Shown one piece after another: positions 36,602-45,250 of a stretch of 64,000 nt of DNA. The stretch comes from Haloimpatiens sp042688525. GTDB taxonomy: Bacteria; Bacillota; Clostridia; Clostridiales; Clostridiaceae. The position numbers and the translations under genes were made by a program. The first letter of the stretch is position 1; every line of letters starts with the position of its first letter. The notes beneath the pieces were generated by a model. That model was not told where the DNA came from. It made no database searches and saw nothing but the letters and a program-made list of their open reading frames with translations. The stretch lies in contig NZ_JBHWAB010000001.1 in NCBI RefSeq assembly GCF_042688525.2, positions 3,596,001-3,660,000 of the forward strand. The letters run 5' to 3'.

Positions 36602-37099
36602 TTAAATTTTATTTTTCATTTCTAAATCTATTAAAAATTTTTTAAAATCAATATTTTTTCCATTTCTTTCACCCATATATCCACCTATATTCCCATTTTT
36701 ATTGATAACTCTATGACATGGTATAAATATTGGAATTTTGTTAACTTTATTTGCTTGTCCCACAGCCTGTATAGCCCTTGGATTTTCTATTTTTTTTGCT
36801 ATATCACTATAACTTGTTGTTTCCCCATAAGGTATGCTTAATAAAGCATTCCAAACCTTTTTTTGAAACTTTGTTCCTTGAATATCAAGGGGAATTGTAA
36901 ATATTTTTCTATTTCCTTGAAAATATTCTTCTAGCTGAATAATTGCATCTTTACATTTAACTAAATCTCTTTCAATATGATTTAATTTCTGTGTGAACTC
37001 CTTCCAATTTTTATCTCCTATTATTACATTACTTACACAATTTTCTTGTAAAACTATAAAAATATTTCCTATTTTTGAACAATAAACATCATATACCAT
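36602..37099 (-). CDS. ogt: Methylated-DNA--protein-cysteine methyltransferase
   Basis: 165 residues from the ATG at 37099, with AAAGGAG 9 bases upstream; the longer frame from 37141 lacks a ribosome site. The active-site motif IPCHRVINKNG holds the alkyl-acceptor Cys. The helix-turn-helix FQKKVWNALLSIPYGETTSYSDIAKKI is typical. It removes O6-alkyl groups from guanine in a suicide reaction. Confidence 0.95.
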   Translation of the reverse strand: MVYDVYCSKIGNIFIVLQENCVSNVIIGDKNWKEFTQKLNHIERDLVKCKDAIIQLEEYFQGNRKIFTIPLDIQGTKFQKKVWNALLSIPYGETTSYSDIAKKIENPRAIQAVGQANKVNKIPIFIPCHRVINKNGNIGGYMGERNGKNIDFKKFLIDLEMKNKI

Positions 37100-37204
37100 T
37101 TTAGTTTTCTCCTTTAAAATATTTGTGGAACAGAGGCACATATTAGATAAAAGAACTTTCCCTTTAGTAAGAAATTATAAATTTATAATTTTCTTAATAA
37201 AAAT

Positions 37205-37244
37205 AAAACTGCTTTTACAAATATTTTTTTGCAAAAGCAGTTTT
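37205..37244 (-). terminator. Terminator of glyA
   Basis: AAAACTGCTTTT pairs with AAAAGCAGTTTT around a loop, directly after the glyA stop and before ogt. Confidence 0.8.
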
Positions 37245-37257
37245 ACGTTCAAATTAA

Positions 37258-38490
37258 TTATTTATATAATGGAAATCTGTTACATAAATCTAATACTCTT
37301 TCTTTTAATCCCTCTAAGTTTTCTGGATTATCTATAGCTTTAGAAATTATGTCCGCTATTTCTAACATTTCATTTTCTTTCATACCTCTTGTTGTGATGG
37401 CTGGAGTTCCTAGTCTAATCCCACTTGTTACAAATGGACTTTTCGTTTCAAAAGGTACTGAATTTCTATTTGCTGTTATATTAACTTTTTCTAAAATATT
37501 CTGAGCATCTTTACCTGTTACATTCTTATTATTTAAATTTATAAGAATAAGATGGTTATCAGTTCCACCAGAAACAAGGTTAAATCCATTATCTAATAAA
37601 CCCTTTGCTAAAGCTTTTGCATTTCTAACTACTTGTTTTTGATATTCTTTAAATTCATCGCCTAAAGCTTCTTTAAAACATATAGCTTTTGCTGCTACTA
37701 TATGCATCAAAGGACCTCCTTGAGTTCCTGGAAATACAGCCTTATCTATTTGTTTTGCAAATTCCTTTTTACAAAGTATTGCTCCACCTCTTGGTCCTCT
37801 TAAAGTTTTATGAGTTGTTGTAGTTACAATATGTGCATATTCTACTGGATTTGGATGAAGTCCTGCTGCTACAAGTCCAGCAATATGAGCCATATCAACC
37901 ATTAAATATGCTCCTACTTCATCAGCAATTTCTCTAAATTTAGCAAAATCAATAATTCTAGGATATGCACTAGCTCCTGCAACTATAAGTTTAGGTTTAG
38001 CTTCCTTTGCTATTCTTCTAACTTCTTCGTAATCAATAGTTTCTGTTTCTTTATCTACACCATATGATACAACATTAAAATAACTTCCTGATATATTAAC
38101 TGGACTTCCATGTGTTAAATGTCCTCCATGAGATAAATTCATCCCTAATATTGTATCACCTGGCTTAAGTATTGCAAAATAAGCTGCTATGTTTGCACTT
38201 GAACCTGAATGTGGCTGAACATTTACATGTTCTGCTCCAAATAACTTTTTAAGTCTTTCCCTAGCCGCTTCTTCTACCTTATCTACAAATTCACATCCAC
38301 CATAATATCTTTTTCCTGGATAACCTTCTGCATATTTGTTAGTTAAATGGCTTCCCATAGCCTCAATAACTGTTGGACTAGCAAAATTTTCTGAAGCAAT
38401 AAGTTCTAAGTGCTCTCTTTGTCTTTTGAGTTCTTCCTCCATTATTACTGCTAATTCATTATCATTTTCATAGATCAACTTATCTATCAT
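37258..38490 (-). CDS. glyA: Serine hydroxymethyltransferase
   Basis: 410 residues, standard length. Motifs: HLELIASENFASP, NKYAEGYPGKRYYGG, DMAHIAGLVAAG, and the PLP lysine in TTTTHKTLRGPRGG. It interconverts serine and glycine with tetrahydrofolate, linking to the glycine made by the nearby threonine pathway. GGGGGAGG precedes the start. Confidence 0.97.
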   Translation of the reverse strand: MIDKLIYENDNELAVIMEEELKRQREHLELIASENFASPTVIEAMGSHLTNKYAEGYPGKRYYGGCEFVDKVEEAARERLKKLFGAEHVNVQPHSGSSANIAAYFAILKPGDTILGMNLSHGGHLTHGSPVNISGSYFNVVSYGVDKETETIDYEEVRRIAKEAKPKLIVAGASAYPRIIDFAKFREIADEVGAYLMVDMAHIAGLVAAGLHPNPVEYAHIVTTTTHKTLRGPRGGAILCKKEFAKQIDKAVFPGTQGGPLMHIVAAKAICFKEALGDEFKEYQKQVVRNAKALAKGLLDNGFNLVSGGTDNHLILINLNNKNVTGKDAQNILEKVNITANRNSVPFETKSPFVTSGIRLGTPAITTRGMKENEMLEIADIISKAIDNPENLEGLKERVLDLCNRFPLYK

Positions 38491-38872
38491 CTTGTGTGCC
38501 TCCCCCTCATTTTTTTATATTTATTGATATTTAATGAATATTTTACATAAAATAACTTTATATCGTTATTTTAATAATATTCTATCACATTTTTCATTAA
38601 TTTTGTGAATTTTTTTTGTTTTTTTAATATTTAGTTTCATTTTTTAATATTTGTCTATAAAAAAAATTAAAAATTAACTCATCACACCATAAATATGTCA
38701 CATTAGCACTAAAAGTATACACTATATAGATAAATATTATTTTTCTTCTATCTTGAAAACTTTATCCCCTATTAATTTTGCACACTAAATCTTAATAATT
38801 CAAAGTATACTTATATATTTTATGTAAATAATACTAATTAAAATGGATTTTTATAGATTGGAGGTATCTCTT
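38491..38872. other. Divergent intergenic region glyA / small gene
   Basis: 382 bp, very AT-rich, separating divergent genes. It must hold both promoters. I see no riboswitch, repeat or strong hairpin in it. Confidence 0.55.
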
Positions 38873-39076
38873 ATGCATAGTAAAATAAATCAAATGATAA
38901 ACGATGGATATAAAATTTTAAAATTTCAAAGAGATGTAGATCTTAAAACTAATGAAGAATTTGGACTTATAGAAATGAAAGCTTTAGATGGATATAGAAA
39001 AACTATCAATGTAAGCAGTGACCAAGCAGACGAAATTGAAAAAATTCTTTTTAAATTTCTAAAAGATTCAAATTAA
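38873..39076 (+). CDS. Small hypothetical protein
   Basis: 67 residues from the ATG at 38873 with GGAGG 8 bases upstream; the longer frame from 38843 has no such site. Mixed alpha/beta, hydrophilic (MHSKINQMINDGYKILKF...GYRKTINVSSDQADEIEKILFKFLKDS). No family recognised. It has its own terminator. Confidence 0.65.
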   Translation: MHSKINQMINDGYKILKFQRDVDLKTNEEFGLIEMKALDGYRKTINVSSDQADEIEKILFKFLKDSN

Positions 39077-39095
39077 TATAATTAATAAATGATTA

Positions 39096-39135
39096 TGCTG
39101 TCTCAAAATAAAAGTACAATATATTTTGAGGCAGC
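39096..39135 (+). terminator. Hairpin terminator (CTGTCTCAAAATA type)
   Basis: CTGTCTCAAAATA pairs with TATTTTGAGGCAG followed by a T-rich stretch. The sequence TGTCTCAAAA also occurs at 41470 and 15197, hinting at a repeated terminator or mobile-element end. Confidence 0.65.
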
Positions 39136-39256
39136 TCTTTGTTTTGTATAATTTTAATTTTGCAAAATGAATATTTATGATAAACTATTAATAATTTAAC
39201 CATCACATTAAGAAAAATGAAACCTTAACAATGATGTCTTTCTACAAAATTAGTAA

Positions 39257-39513
39257 CTCAACTTTCGCAAATAGAATGCAATCGCTGCGGGAAATGATAT
39301 CTTGCTCAGAAACCTTTCACTTCAATAACAAGTTCTAAACTTTACTCATATTGAAAAAAGATTTTTTAATTAATATTCCATAGGAATCAGTAATTAAAAA
39401 ATGATTTTTTTCAAATTCGTAAAGCTAAGAACTTGTAAACTTTGTTCAAATGTTTCCTACGCAATATATCATTTTCCTTCGCTAGGCAGTATTTTTTTAC
39501 TGTGAAAGTTGAA
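39257..39513. mobile_element. Palindromic MITE, copy 5 (257 bp)
   Basis: Ends CTCAACTTTCGCAA and CTGTGAAAGTTGAA. A perfect 7-bp target duplication TTAGTAA lies at 39250-39256 and 39514-39520. The interior palindrome is nearly identical to copies 1 and 2. It ends 39 bp before the start of the GNAT gene, so it may supply part of that promoter. Confidence 0.93.
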
Positions 39514-39552
39514 TTAGTAACTAACCAAATAATTCTTAAAAGAGGTGATTTT

Positions 39553-40086
39553 ATGAAAATAGTAAAAGCTTTAAATGAAGATCTATCAAATATTATGCTG
39601 TTAATTTCAAGTGCAGTAAAAAAAATGAATATGGAAGGTTCTTATCAGTGGGATAACTGTTATCCTAATGAAGAAGTAATTTCTACTGATATAAAAGAAA
39701 ATTCTCTTTACATATTAAAAGATGGTGAAAACTATTTGGGAATTATAGTTCTTAATGAAGAGCAACCAGTTGAATATAAAGATGTTAATTGGGAAAATTC
39801 TATTGGAAATATTTTAGTTATACATAGAATGGCTGTTAATCCCTTATATCAAGGTCAAGGTATTGCAAAAAAATTGATGCAATTTACTGAAGAATTTGCA
39901 TTAAAAAATAATTACCTTTCTATTAGAACAGATACGTATATTGAAAATATAAAAATGCAATCTCTTTTCACAAAATGCGGATACAACAAAACTGGAAGTG
40001 TTTTTTTTAATAATGGTAAGCAAAAACCTTTCTTATGTTATGAGAAAATTATTAACTTAACTTTCACAGATGAAAACAGTCACTGA
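39553..40086 (+). CDS. GNAT-family N-acetyltransferase with MITE-derived C-terminus
   Basis: 177 residues from the ATG at 39553 with AGAGGTG upstream; the frame extends upstream into the MITE without a ribosome site. The acetyl-CoA motif is HRMAVNPLYQGQGIAKKLM, with a second region YIENIKMQSLFTKCGYNKTG. The last residues (LTFTDENSH) and the stop codon are encoded by the palindromic element that starts at 40056, so the original C-terminus was replaced. The substrate is unknown. Confidence 0.88.
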   Translation: MKIVKALNEDLSNIMLLISSAVKKMNMEGSYQWDNCYPNEEVISTDIKENSLYILKDGENYLGIIVLNEEQPVEYKDVNWENSIGNILVIHRMAVNPLYQGQGIAKKLMQFTEEFALKNNYLSIRTDTYIENIKMQSLFTKCGYNKTGSVFFNNGKQKPFLCYEKIINLTFTDENSH

Positions 40087-40373
40087 ACGAAATAATACCT
40101 TACTCTGAAACTTTTTACTGCACAAAATAAGTCTTTGACATAAATATATGAAGTTAGTAAATGTGTATTTAGGTAAAGTACATAGTACAAAGTTTAAAGA
40201 ACAAATAAGGATGTTTTTATTTCAGGAAATTTTTCATTATTTCTTCTCTATTCTTTGTACTTTATCTTTGTATTTGCCATAAATATTAAGTTTTATTTTT
40301 TAATATAAAAATGTTATTTTTTTTAACAAGATTACTAATTATTTATTCAAATTTTTTTACTACAAAAGTTAAG
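40056..40373. mobile_element. Palindromic MITE family, long copy 6 (318 bp)
   Basis: Ends CTTAACTTTCACAG and CTACAAAAGTTAAG, each with changes from the consensus. A perfect 7-bp duplication TTATTAA lies at 40049-40055 and 40374-40380. It was inserted inside the end of the GNAT gene, which now terminates within it. Confidence 0.85.
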
Positions 40374-40384
40374 TTATTAAACGC

Positions 40385-40600
40385 TTATTCTTTTTCTATA
40401 CTTATAACATCATATCCTGCTTCTTCTACAGTCTCCTTTAATATACTATCCTCAATATTATCTTTCATATCTATTAAAGCTGATTTTTTATCTAAATTGA
40501 CATCTACATTGTTAACTGATTTTAAATCAGACAGTACATTCTTTACACGCATAGCACAATGACCACAGCTCATACCATCTATTAATAATTTCTTTTTCAT
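40385..40600 (-). CDS. copZ: Copper chaperone-like HMA-domain protein
   Basis: 71 residues from the ATG at 40600 with GGGAGAG 6 bases upstream. It is a single heavy-metal-associated domain with the metal site GMSCGHCAMRV and the typical beta-alpha-beta end VEEAGYDVISIE. It carries Cu(I) to an exporter or regulator. A CsoR-type operator lies about 50 bp upstream. Confidence 0.9.
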   Translation of the reverse strand: MKKKLLIDGMSCGHCAMRVKNVLSDLKSVNNVDVNLDKKSALIDMKDNIEDSILKETVEEAGYDVISIEKE

Positions 40601-40646
40601 AAACATCTCTCCCTTTGTATAATTTTATATTTTTAATTGTTTCACA

Positions 40647-40661
40647 TACCCCTGTAGGGTA
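40647..40661. promoter_or_regulatory. CsoR-type operator upstream of copZ
   Basis: TACCCCTGTAGGGTA, an inverted repeat with C/G-rich arms matching the CsoR family pattern TACCC-x4/5-GGGTA. It is the only such GC-rich palindrome in an otherwise AT-rich spacer. Confidence 0.7.
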
Positions 40662-40815
40662 AATAAGCATATTTAAATTATATATCTTATTCCATCTATT
40701 ATCAACTTAATGTAAAAAAATTATTATATTATAGATTTAATTAGTTACAATGATTATTTTATGTAAAAATTGGTTAAAATATTATGTAGTACAATTGAAA
40801 TTAGGATGTGATTGC

Positions 40816-41463
40816 ATGAGACTACCAAAACACATAGGAATTATACCCGATGGTAACAGACGCTGGGCAACAAATCATGGTTTAACCAAAGACAAAGGAT
40901 ATGACTCTGGATTAAATCCTGGATTAATCTTATTTAAACTTTGTAAAAACATAGGAATAAAAGAATTAACATACTACGGCTTTACTACTGATAATACTAA
41001 AAGACCTTCTATACAAAGAAAAGCATTTACCAACTCTTGTGTAAAAGCTGTAGAAATGATAAGTAATCAAGACGCTTCATTATTAGTAGTAGGTAATACA
41101 AATTCTAAAATGTTCCCTAAAGAACTTTTACCATATACTGAACATAGAACAGTTTTTGGTAAAGGAGATATTAAAGTCAATTTTTTAGTGAATTATGGTT
41201 GGGAATGGGATTTAGGTAACTTACCACAAGACAATAATATGAATAGAAAAACTATTGTAGATTATTTAAAATCTAATGACATATCTAGAATAGACCTAAT
41301 TATACGCTGGGGAGGAAGAAGACGATTAAGTGGTTTTTTACCTGTACAATCAGTTTATTCAGATTTTTATGTAATCGATGATTACTGGCCTGATTTTAAA
41401 CCTGAACATTTACATAATGCACTTAAATGGTACAATAACCAAGATATTACCTTAGGAGGATAA
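40816..41463 (+). CDS. Divergent undecaprenyl-diphosphate synthase-like cis-prenyltransferase
   Basis: 215 residues from an ATG at 40816 preceded by AGGATG. The N-terminal catalytic motif reads IGIIPDGNRRWA (usual MDGNGRWA), and the C-terminal box reads IRWGGRRRLSGFLPVQSVYSDFYVIDDYWPDF (usual RTGGE-RLSNFL...YAELYF). The conserved His after the first motif (GHKxG) is Tyr here (KGYDSG) and the YAE Glu is Asp. The metal-binding Asp is kept. It is a paralogue that may use a different substrate. Confidence 0.82.
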   Translation: MRLPKHIGIIPDGNRRWATNHGLTKDKGYDSGLNPGLILFKLCKNIGIKELTYYGFTTDNTKRPSIQRKAFTNSCVKAVEMISNQDASLLVVGNTNSKMFPKELLPYTEHRTVFGKGDIKVNFLVNYGWEWDLGNLPQDNNMNRKTIVDYLKSNDISRIDLIIRWGGRRRLSGFLPVQSVYSDFYVIDDYWPDFKPEHLHNALKWYNNQDITLGG

Positions 41464-41469
41464 ATGACT

Positions 41470-41554
41470 GTCTCAAAATAAAAAATAATACAATATATTG
41501 ATTATTTCTTAAATTAATATCTTAATATATTGTATCTAAAATCTATTTTGAGAC
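41470..41554 (+). terminator. Long imperfect hairpin after the prenyltransferase gene
   Basis: GTCTCAAAATA and TATTTTGAGAC form the outer stem; ATACAATATATT and AATATATTGTAT form an inner stem. It is likely a terminator or the remnant of a small palindromic element. The ends resemble the hairpin at 39096. Confidence 0.5.
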
Positions 41555-41620
41555 GTTCCCTTTTAATTATAGAAATCAATTCTTTTACCTTGTTTATTTA
41601 TGCCTTCCAACCTAACTTTT

Positions 41621-42031
41621 TCATTTTGATATATTTATTGCTTCTTTAAACCATAAACATACTTTTTTCCAACTACAATTTCCACAAACATAATTTGCCT
41701 CAGGAAAATTTTTTAGTTTGTCATTAGCAAATTGAAATATTTCTTTAGATTTTAATGTTGTTCCTATATGCATTTTTAATTTTTCCATAACCCGACTATC
41801 TATTTTATTTACTTTTACCTTATCTATACAAACATTATTTATGTTATTTGGACACTTTTTACATATATCATCGCATCCCTCAATAATTTCAATATCTATA
41901 TTGGTGTCTTTTTTTATAATTTCAATTATTTTTTTCATATTTTTTGCGAAATCACTATCATATCCATAGCCTTGAAATCCCTGCATACATAGCATATGAT
42001 GGGGTCTTATATATAATGTTCTATTTTCCAC
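41621..42031 (-). CDS. DUF1284 protein (cysteine-rich)
   Basis: 136 residues. The N-terminus IRPHHMLCMQGFQGYGYD is diagnostic of DUF1284. Cysteines in CDDICKKCPNNINNVC and YVCGNCSWKKVCLWF could bind an iron-sulfur cluster. Function unknown. Divergent from bioY, sharing the intergenic region that has two BirA-type operators. Confidence 0.88.
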   Translation of the reverse strand: MENRTLYIRPHHMLCMQGFQGYGYDSDFAKNMKKIIEIIKKDTNIDIEIIEGCDDICKKCPNNINNVCIDKVKVNKIDSRVMEKLKMHIGTTLKSKEIFQFANDKLKNFPEANYVCGNCSWKKVCLWFKEAINISK

Positions 42032-42057
42032 TTTATCCTCTCCCTATCTATATATAA

Positions 42058-42088
42058 TTGTAAACTTTATATATTATAAAGTTGACAA
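42058..42088. promoter_or_regulatory. BirA/biotin operator 1
   Basis: TTGTAAAC and GTTGACAA half-sites separated by 15 bp, the usual layout of biotin-repressor operators. It lies between the DUF1284 gene and bioY. Confidence 0.75.
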
Positions 42089-42114
42089 TTATATTTTAAT
42101 ATTATATTATCATA

Positions 42115-42147
42115 TTGTAAACTAAATATTAATTCTAAAGTTAACAA
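42115..42147. promoter_or_regulatory. BirA/biotin operator 2
   Basis: TTGTAAAC and GTTAACAA half-sites separated by 17 bp, ending 16 bp before the bioY start and just before its GGAGG. Tandem sites suggest cooperative repression. Confidence 0.75.
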
Positions 42148-42163
42148 TTATGGAGGTAATATT

Positions 42164-42715
42164 ATGAGAACAAAAGATATAACTTTAGTTGGATTATTTG
42201 CTGCATTAATGGTTATAGGTGCGTATATTTCAATACCTACCCCATGGGTTCCTCTTACTTTTCAACCGTTCTTTGCTTGTTTAGCTGGTGTTCTGTTAGG
42301 TTCAAGATTAGGTGCACTTTCTCAAATAGTTTATGTATTAATAGGTTTAATTGGAGCTCCTGTTTTTCAAGGAGGAAGTGGTGGACCTGGTAGTATATTA
42401 TCGCCCACTTTTGGTTATCTTATAGGTTTTATAATAGGCGCTTATGTTATTGGTAAAATAACAGAAAATAGAAATATAAATATAAAAAATCTTACTGTTG
42501 GAATTTATTGTGGATTATCTATTTTTTATATTTTTGGTGTTCTTTATTTGTATTTAATATTAAACTTTTATTTAAATAAACCTATAAATGTAGCTAAAGC
42601 ACTTCAATTAGGTTTTACTCCTTTTATAATAAAAGATTTAGTTTTTAGCGGTGTTGCAGTAATAGTTGCTCATAAAACACTACCTGCTCTAAAAAAATCT
42701 GGACTTTCAGTATAA
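42164..42715 (+). CDS. bioY: Biotin transporter BioY
   Basis: 183 residues with six membrane segments. Typical S-component features: ISIPTPWVPLTFQPFFACLAGVLLG and GAPVFQGGSGGPGSILSPTFGYLIGF. It binds biotin as the substrate unit of an ECF transporter or alone. GGAGG lies before the ATG. Two biotin-repressor operators lie upstream, so expression should fall when biotin is plentiful. Confidence 0.96.
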   Translation: MRTKDITLVGLFAALMVIGAYISIPTPWVPLTFQPFFACLAGVLLGSRLGALSQIVYVLIGLIGAPVFQGGSGGPGSILSPTFGYLIGFIIGAYVIGKITENRNINIKNLTVGIYCGLSIFYIFGVLYLYLILNFYLNKPINVAKALQLGFTPFIIKDLVFSGVAVIVAHKTLPALKKSGLSV

Positions 42716-42728
42716 AACCAAAATTAAT

Positions 42729-42768
42729 AAAAGTATGGAGTTATAATCAATTATATCTCCATACTTTT
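42729..42768. terminator. Bidirectional terminator after bioY
   Basis: AAAAGTATGGAG pairs with CTCCATACTTTT, with a T run on the plus strand. Convergent genes end on each side. Confidence 0.8.
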
Positions 42769-42772
42769 ATTT

Positions 42773-43708
42773 TTAATTTCTTAACTTCATATCATTTTTA
42801 ACAATTTCATTCCAAGTATCTATTATTGGTTTAATTACTTTTGGACCTATTTTAGATATAATAACTAACTTAGAATCTTCTTTTTTATCTTCACACTTTT
42901 TGTAATCTATTTTACTATTTACCACATCTACTTGATTCCATCCATTATCTAAATAAAGAAATCCTTTCATTCTGTATGTATCCTTTGAAACTATCTCTAA
43001 AAATTTATTTAATTCTTCTTTATTAACTTGTCCATTATAAGTTAATGTTAATGTTTTTGGCTTACTATTAGGAGTATTAGTTGTATCTTCTCCTTCTATT
43101 TCTTGATTTTTAATTATATCTTTATATAAAAAATCATATTCAAATTTTCCAAAAGATGCTTCTTTAATTTCAACTTTATCATTTATTTGGCGAATCTTTT
43201 CTTTAATTTCATTTAGAATTTCTTCAGATACCAAATCTGTTTTATTTATTACCACAAGATGACAAAATTTTATTTGTCTTTCAACTGTTTCTAACTCTTG
43301 TACTTGCTGTAAAAAATTAAGGGCATCTACAATACATATTGCTCCTTTATAATCATAAACATCTCCTTCAGTCTGTTTAACACCATAAAGAACATCTCCT
43401 ATATTTGAAGGATCTGCAAGTCCTGAGCTCTCAACAAATAAATAATTTAAATCTTTATCTGCCATTTCTGCCATAGCTGATACAAAAGATAATTTTAGAC
43501 AAGAACAAAAAATAGAACCTCTATTGATTTCCACAAGCTCCATGCCTTGTTTTTTAATTATTGGTCCATCAATTCCTATTTTGCCAAATTCATTCATTAT
43601 TACTCCAATTTTTTCATTTGATAAATCATTTAATAAATTAGTCAAAAAAGTAGTTTTTCCTGATCCTAGAAATCCAGACAACAAATATAACTTTATATTT
43701 TTCTTCAT
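42773..43708 (-). CDS. CobW/P47K-family G3E GTPase (metallochaperone type)
   Basis: 311 residues from the ATG at 43708 with GAGGTG upstream. Walker A FLGSGKTT, the metal-binding motif-like INRGSIFCSCLKLSF (the CxCC box is altered to CSC), LFVESSGLADP and the NKTD guanine specificity motif. The C-terminal CobW domain is short. Family members deliver metals (Zn, Co, Ni). The target is unknown. Confidence 0.9.
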   Translation of the reverse strand: MKKNIKLYLLSGFLGSGKTTFLTNLLNDLSNEKIGVIMNEFGKIGIDGPIIKKQGMELVEINRGSIFCSCLKLSFVSAMAEMADKDLNYLFVESSGLADPSNIGDVLYGVKQTEGDVYDYKGAICIVDALNFLQQVQELETVERQIKFCHLVVINKTDLVSEEILNEIKEKIRQINDKVEIKEASFGKFEYDFLYKDIIKNQEIEGEDTTNTPNSKPKTLTLTYNGQVNKEELNKFLEIVSKDTYRMKGFLYLDNGWNQVDVVNSKIDYKKCEDKKEDSKLVIISKIGPKVIKPIIDTWNEIVKNDMKLRN

Positions 43709-43867
43709 ATATTTCACCTCACCATTAAAACCTTTACATATATTATACAATATAAAAACATATATTGCTTTAGAAAAATTTTACATATAAAAAATTTAAC
43801 AACTTCTTTTATATGATTTGTTTGCAATATATGTTTTTATAAACTTAATTGGGTTAGAAATTATACC

Positions 43868-45007
43868 TTATCTTCCACAACATTTCTTATATTTTTTTCC
43901 ACTACCACAAGGACAAGGATCATTTCTACCTATCTTTTTCTTGTTATTATACTTGTTTGAATTTTGATTCATGTTTGATAAACCTTTTTGTAACTGGATT
44001 TTTTCACTTTCACTATATCCTTTTAATACCCACATTCTTGTATTATCATATAGTTTCTGTACACTATTAACAAATTTATTAGCTTGTTTAGAACTTTTAA
44101 AATTAATAAATTGAAAGAAACACTCTAATATATCTTTAAAGTAATAATTATTTTTTATCTTTTCTACACAAATCTTAATTACTTTTGTAGCCTCAAAGCT
44201 ATTTAACCCATATTCTTTTATTAACAAATTATAAAAATCATTCTCAAATTTTGTAAATACATCTTTACTAGCCTTATTAACCATGTCTATAGTAATTGGA
44301 TAATATTCTAGTTCTTTATTCTTTTTCTGTTCGTTAAAAATATGTATAGGTTCTTTTACTTCTTTTAAATAAAGCACTGCATTTTCCTTATCATATACAT
44401 ATGATTCATTTTCTAAATTTTGCATGTTCATTGTATATTCATAAAAATCTATTTTCTCTTTAGAAAGTCTTTTTACCATGTTATACGCATCTTCTATGTT
44501 TAATACTCCGTAATAATGTAAAATACCTTTAGTTGTTTTTATCCATTTAGCATTCATTTTTACATCATTTTTTTCTTCGCCACTACTTAAAATTTGTTTT
44601 ATAAAGTTTCTTAAATCCTCAGGAATAATTATAACTTTTTCTCCATTTTCTAAAATTACTGGAAAAGCTATACCTAATTTTTTTAAGCAACAGACTTCTT
44701 GTCTAAGGTTTTCATGAAACTTTATAATACCATTATTATTAATCATTTCACATATGTAATTTAAATGATTTGAATTTAATTTTTCATTGAATATATACTC
44801 CAATTTATTAACTATACTTTTTTCCAATTCATCAATTAAATCTTGTTTTTTTAACTGACTTATACCTTTTATTTCCAAACTTTTTCTTATATTATTTAAA
44901 TCATCTTTAACTAATTTACTTAAAACCTCTCTAACTTTACAAGTATCTTTTATAGATATAAAAAATTTATCTTTTTGTTTGTTTTTTATTTTATGTATGT
45001 TTTCCAT
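43868..45007 (-). CDS. SEC-C zinc-motif protein
   Basis: 379 residues. The C-terminus IGRNDPCPCGSGKKYKKCCG is the SEC-C zinc-binding motif, as at the end of SecA. The body is helical; the first 70 residues contain a SAP/Rho-N-like segment (LVKDDLNNIRKSLEIKGISQLKKQDLIDELE). No enzymatic motif is seen. Such clostridial proteins are uncharacterised. Confidence 0.88.
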   Translation of the reverse strand: MENIHKIKNKQKDKFFISIKDTCKVREVLSKLVKDDLNNIRKSLEIKGISQLKKQDLIDELEKSIVNKLEYIFNEKLNSNHLNYICEMINNNGIIKFHENLRQEVCCLKKLGIAFPVILENGEKVIIIPEDLRNFIKQILSSGEEKNDVKMNAKWIKTTKGILHYYGVLNIEDAYNMVKRLSKEKIDFYEYTMNMQNLENESYVYDKENAVLYLKEVKEPIHIFNEQKKNKELEYYPITIDMVNKASKDVFTKFENDFYNLLIKEYGLNSFEATKVIKICVEKIKNNYYFKDILECFFQFINFKSSKQANKFVNSVQKLYDNTRMWVLKGYSESEKIQLQKGLSNMNQNSNKYNNKKKIGRNDPCPCGSGKKYKKCCGR

Positions 45008-45208
45008 ATACTACCTCTTTCTTACGTAAATTTATTTACCATCTTCCTATACTATCTACATATGCTATTATCCCATCATAGAAAATTATTTTACAGCACA
45101 ACACTACATTATATCATAAATATTACTATTTATATAGATAATATTTATACCAACATTTACAATTATTGATTTTATAATAAAGAGCACAGACACACATTGC
45201 ATAAAAAA

Positions 45209-45247
45209 ATACCAACACTAAAAGTTAAAAAACTTTAGCATTGGTAC
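45209..45247 (-). terminator. Terminator after the 45251-46081 gene
   Basis: TACCAA-CTAAAAGTT pairs with AACTTTTAG-TTGGTA, with flanking T/A runs. Confidence 0.75.
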
Positions 45248-45250
45248 TTT

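Noticed and set aside
38491..38872. Riboswitch before glyA
   Set aside because: No conserved glycine, folate or SAM riboswitch core could be seen; the sequence is plain AT-rich.
39257..40373. Composite transposon carrying the GNAT gene
   Set aside because: Each flanking element has its own perfect but different target duplication (TTAGTAA and TTATTAA), so they inserted separately.
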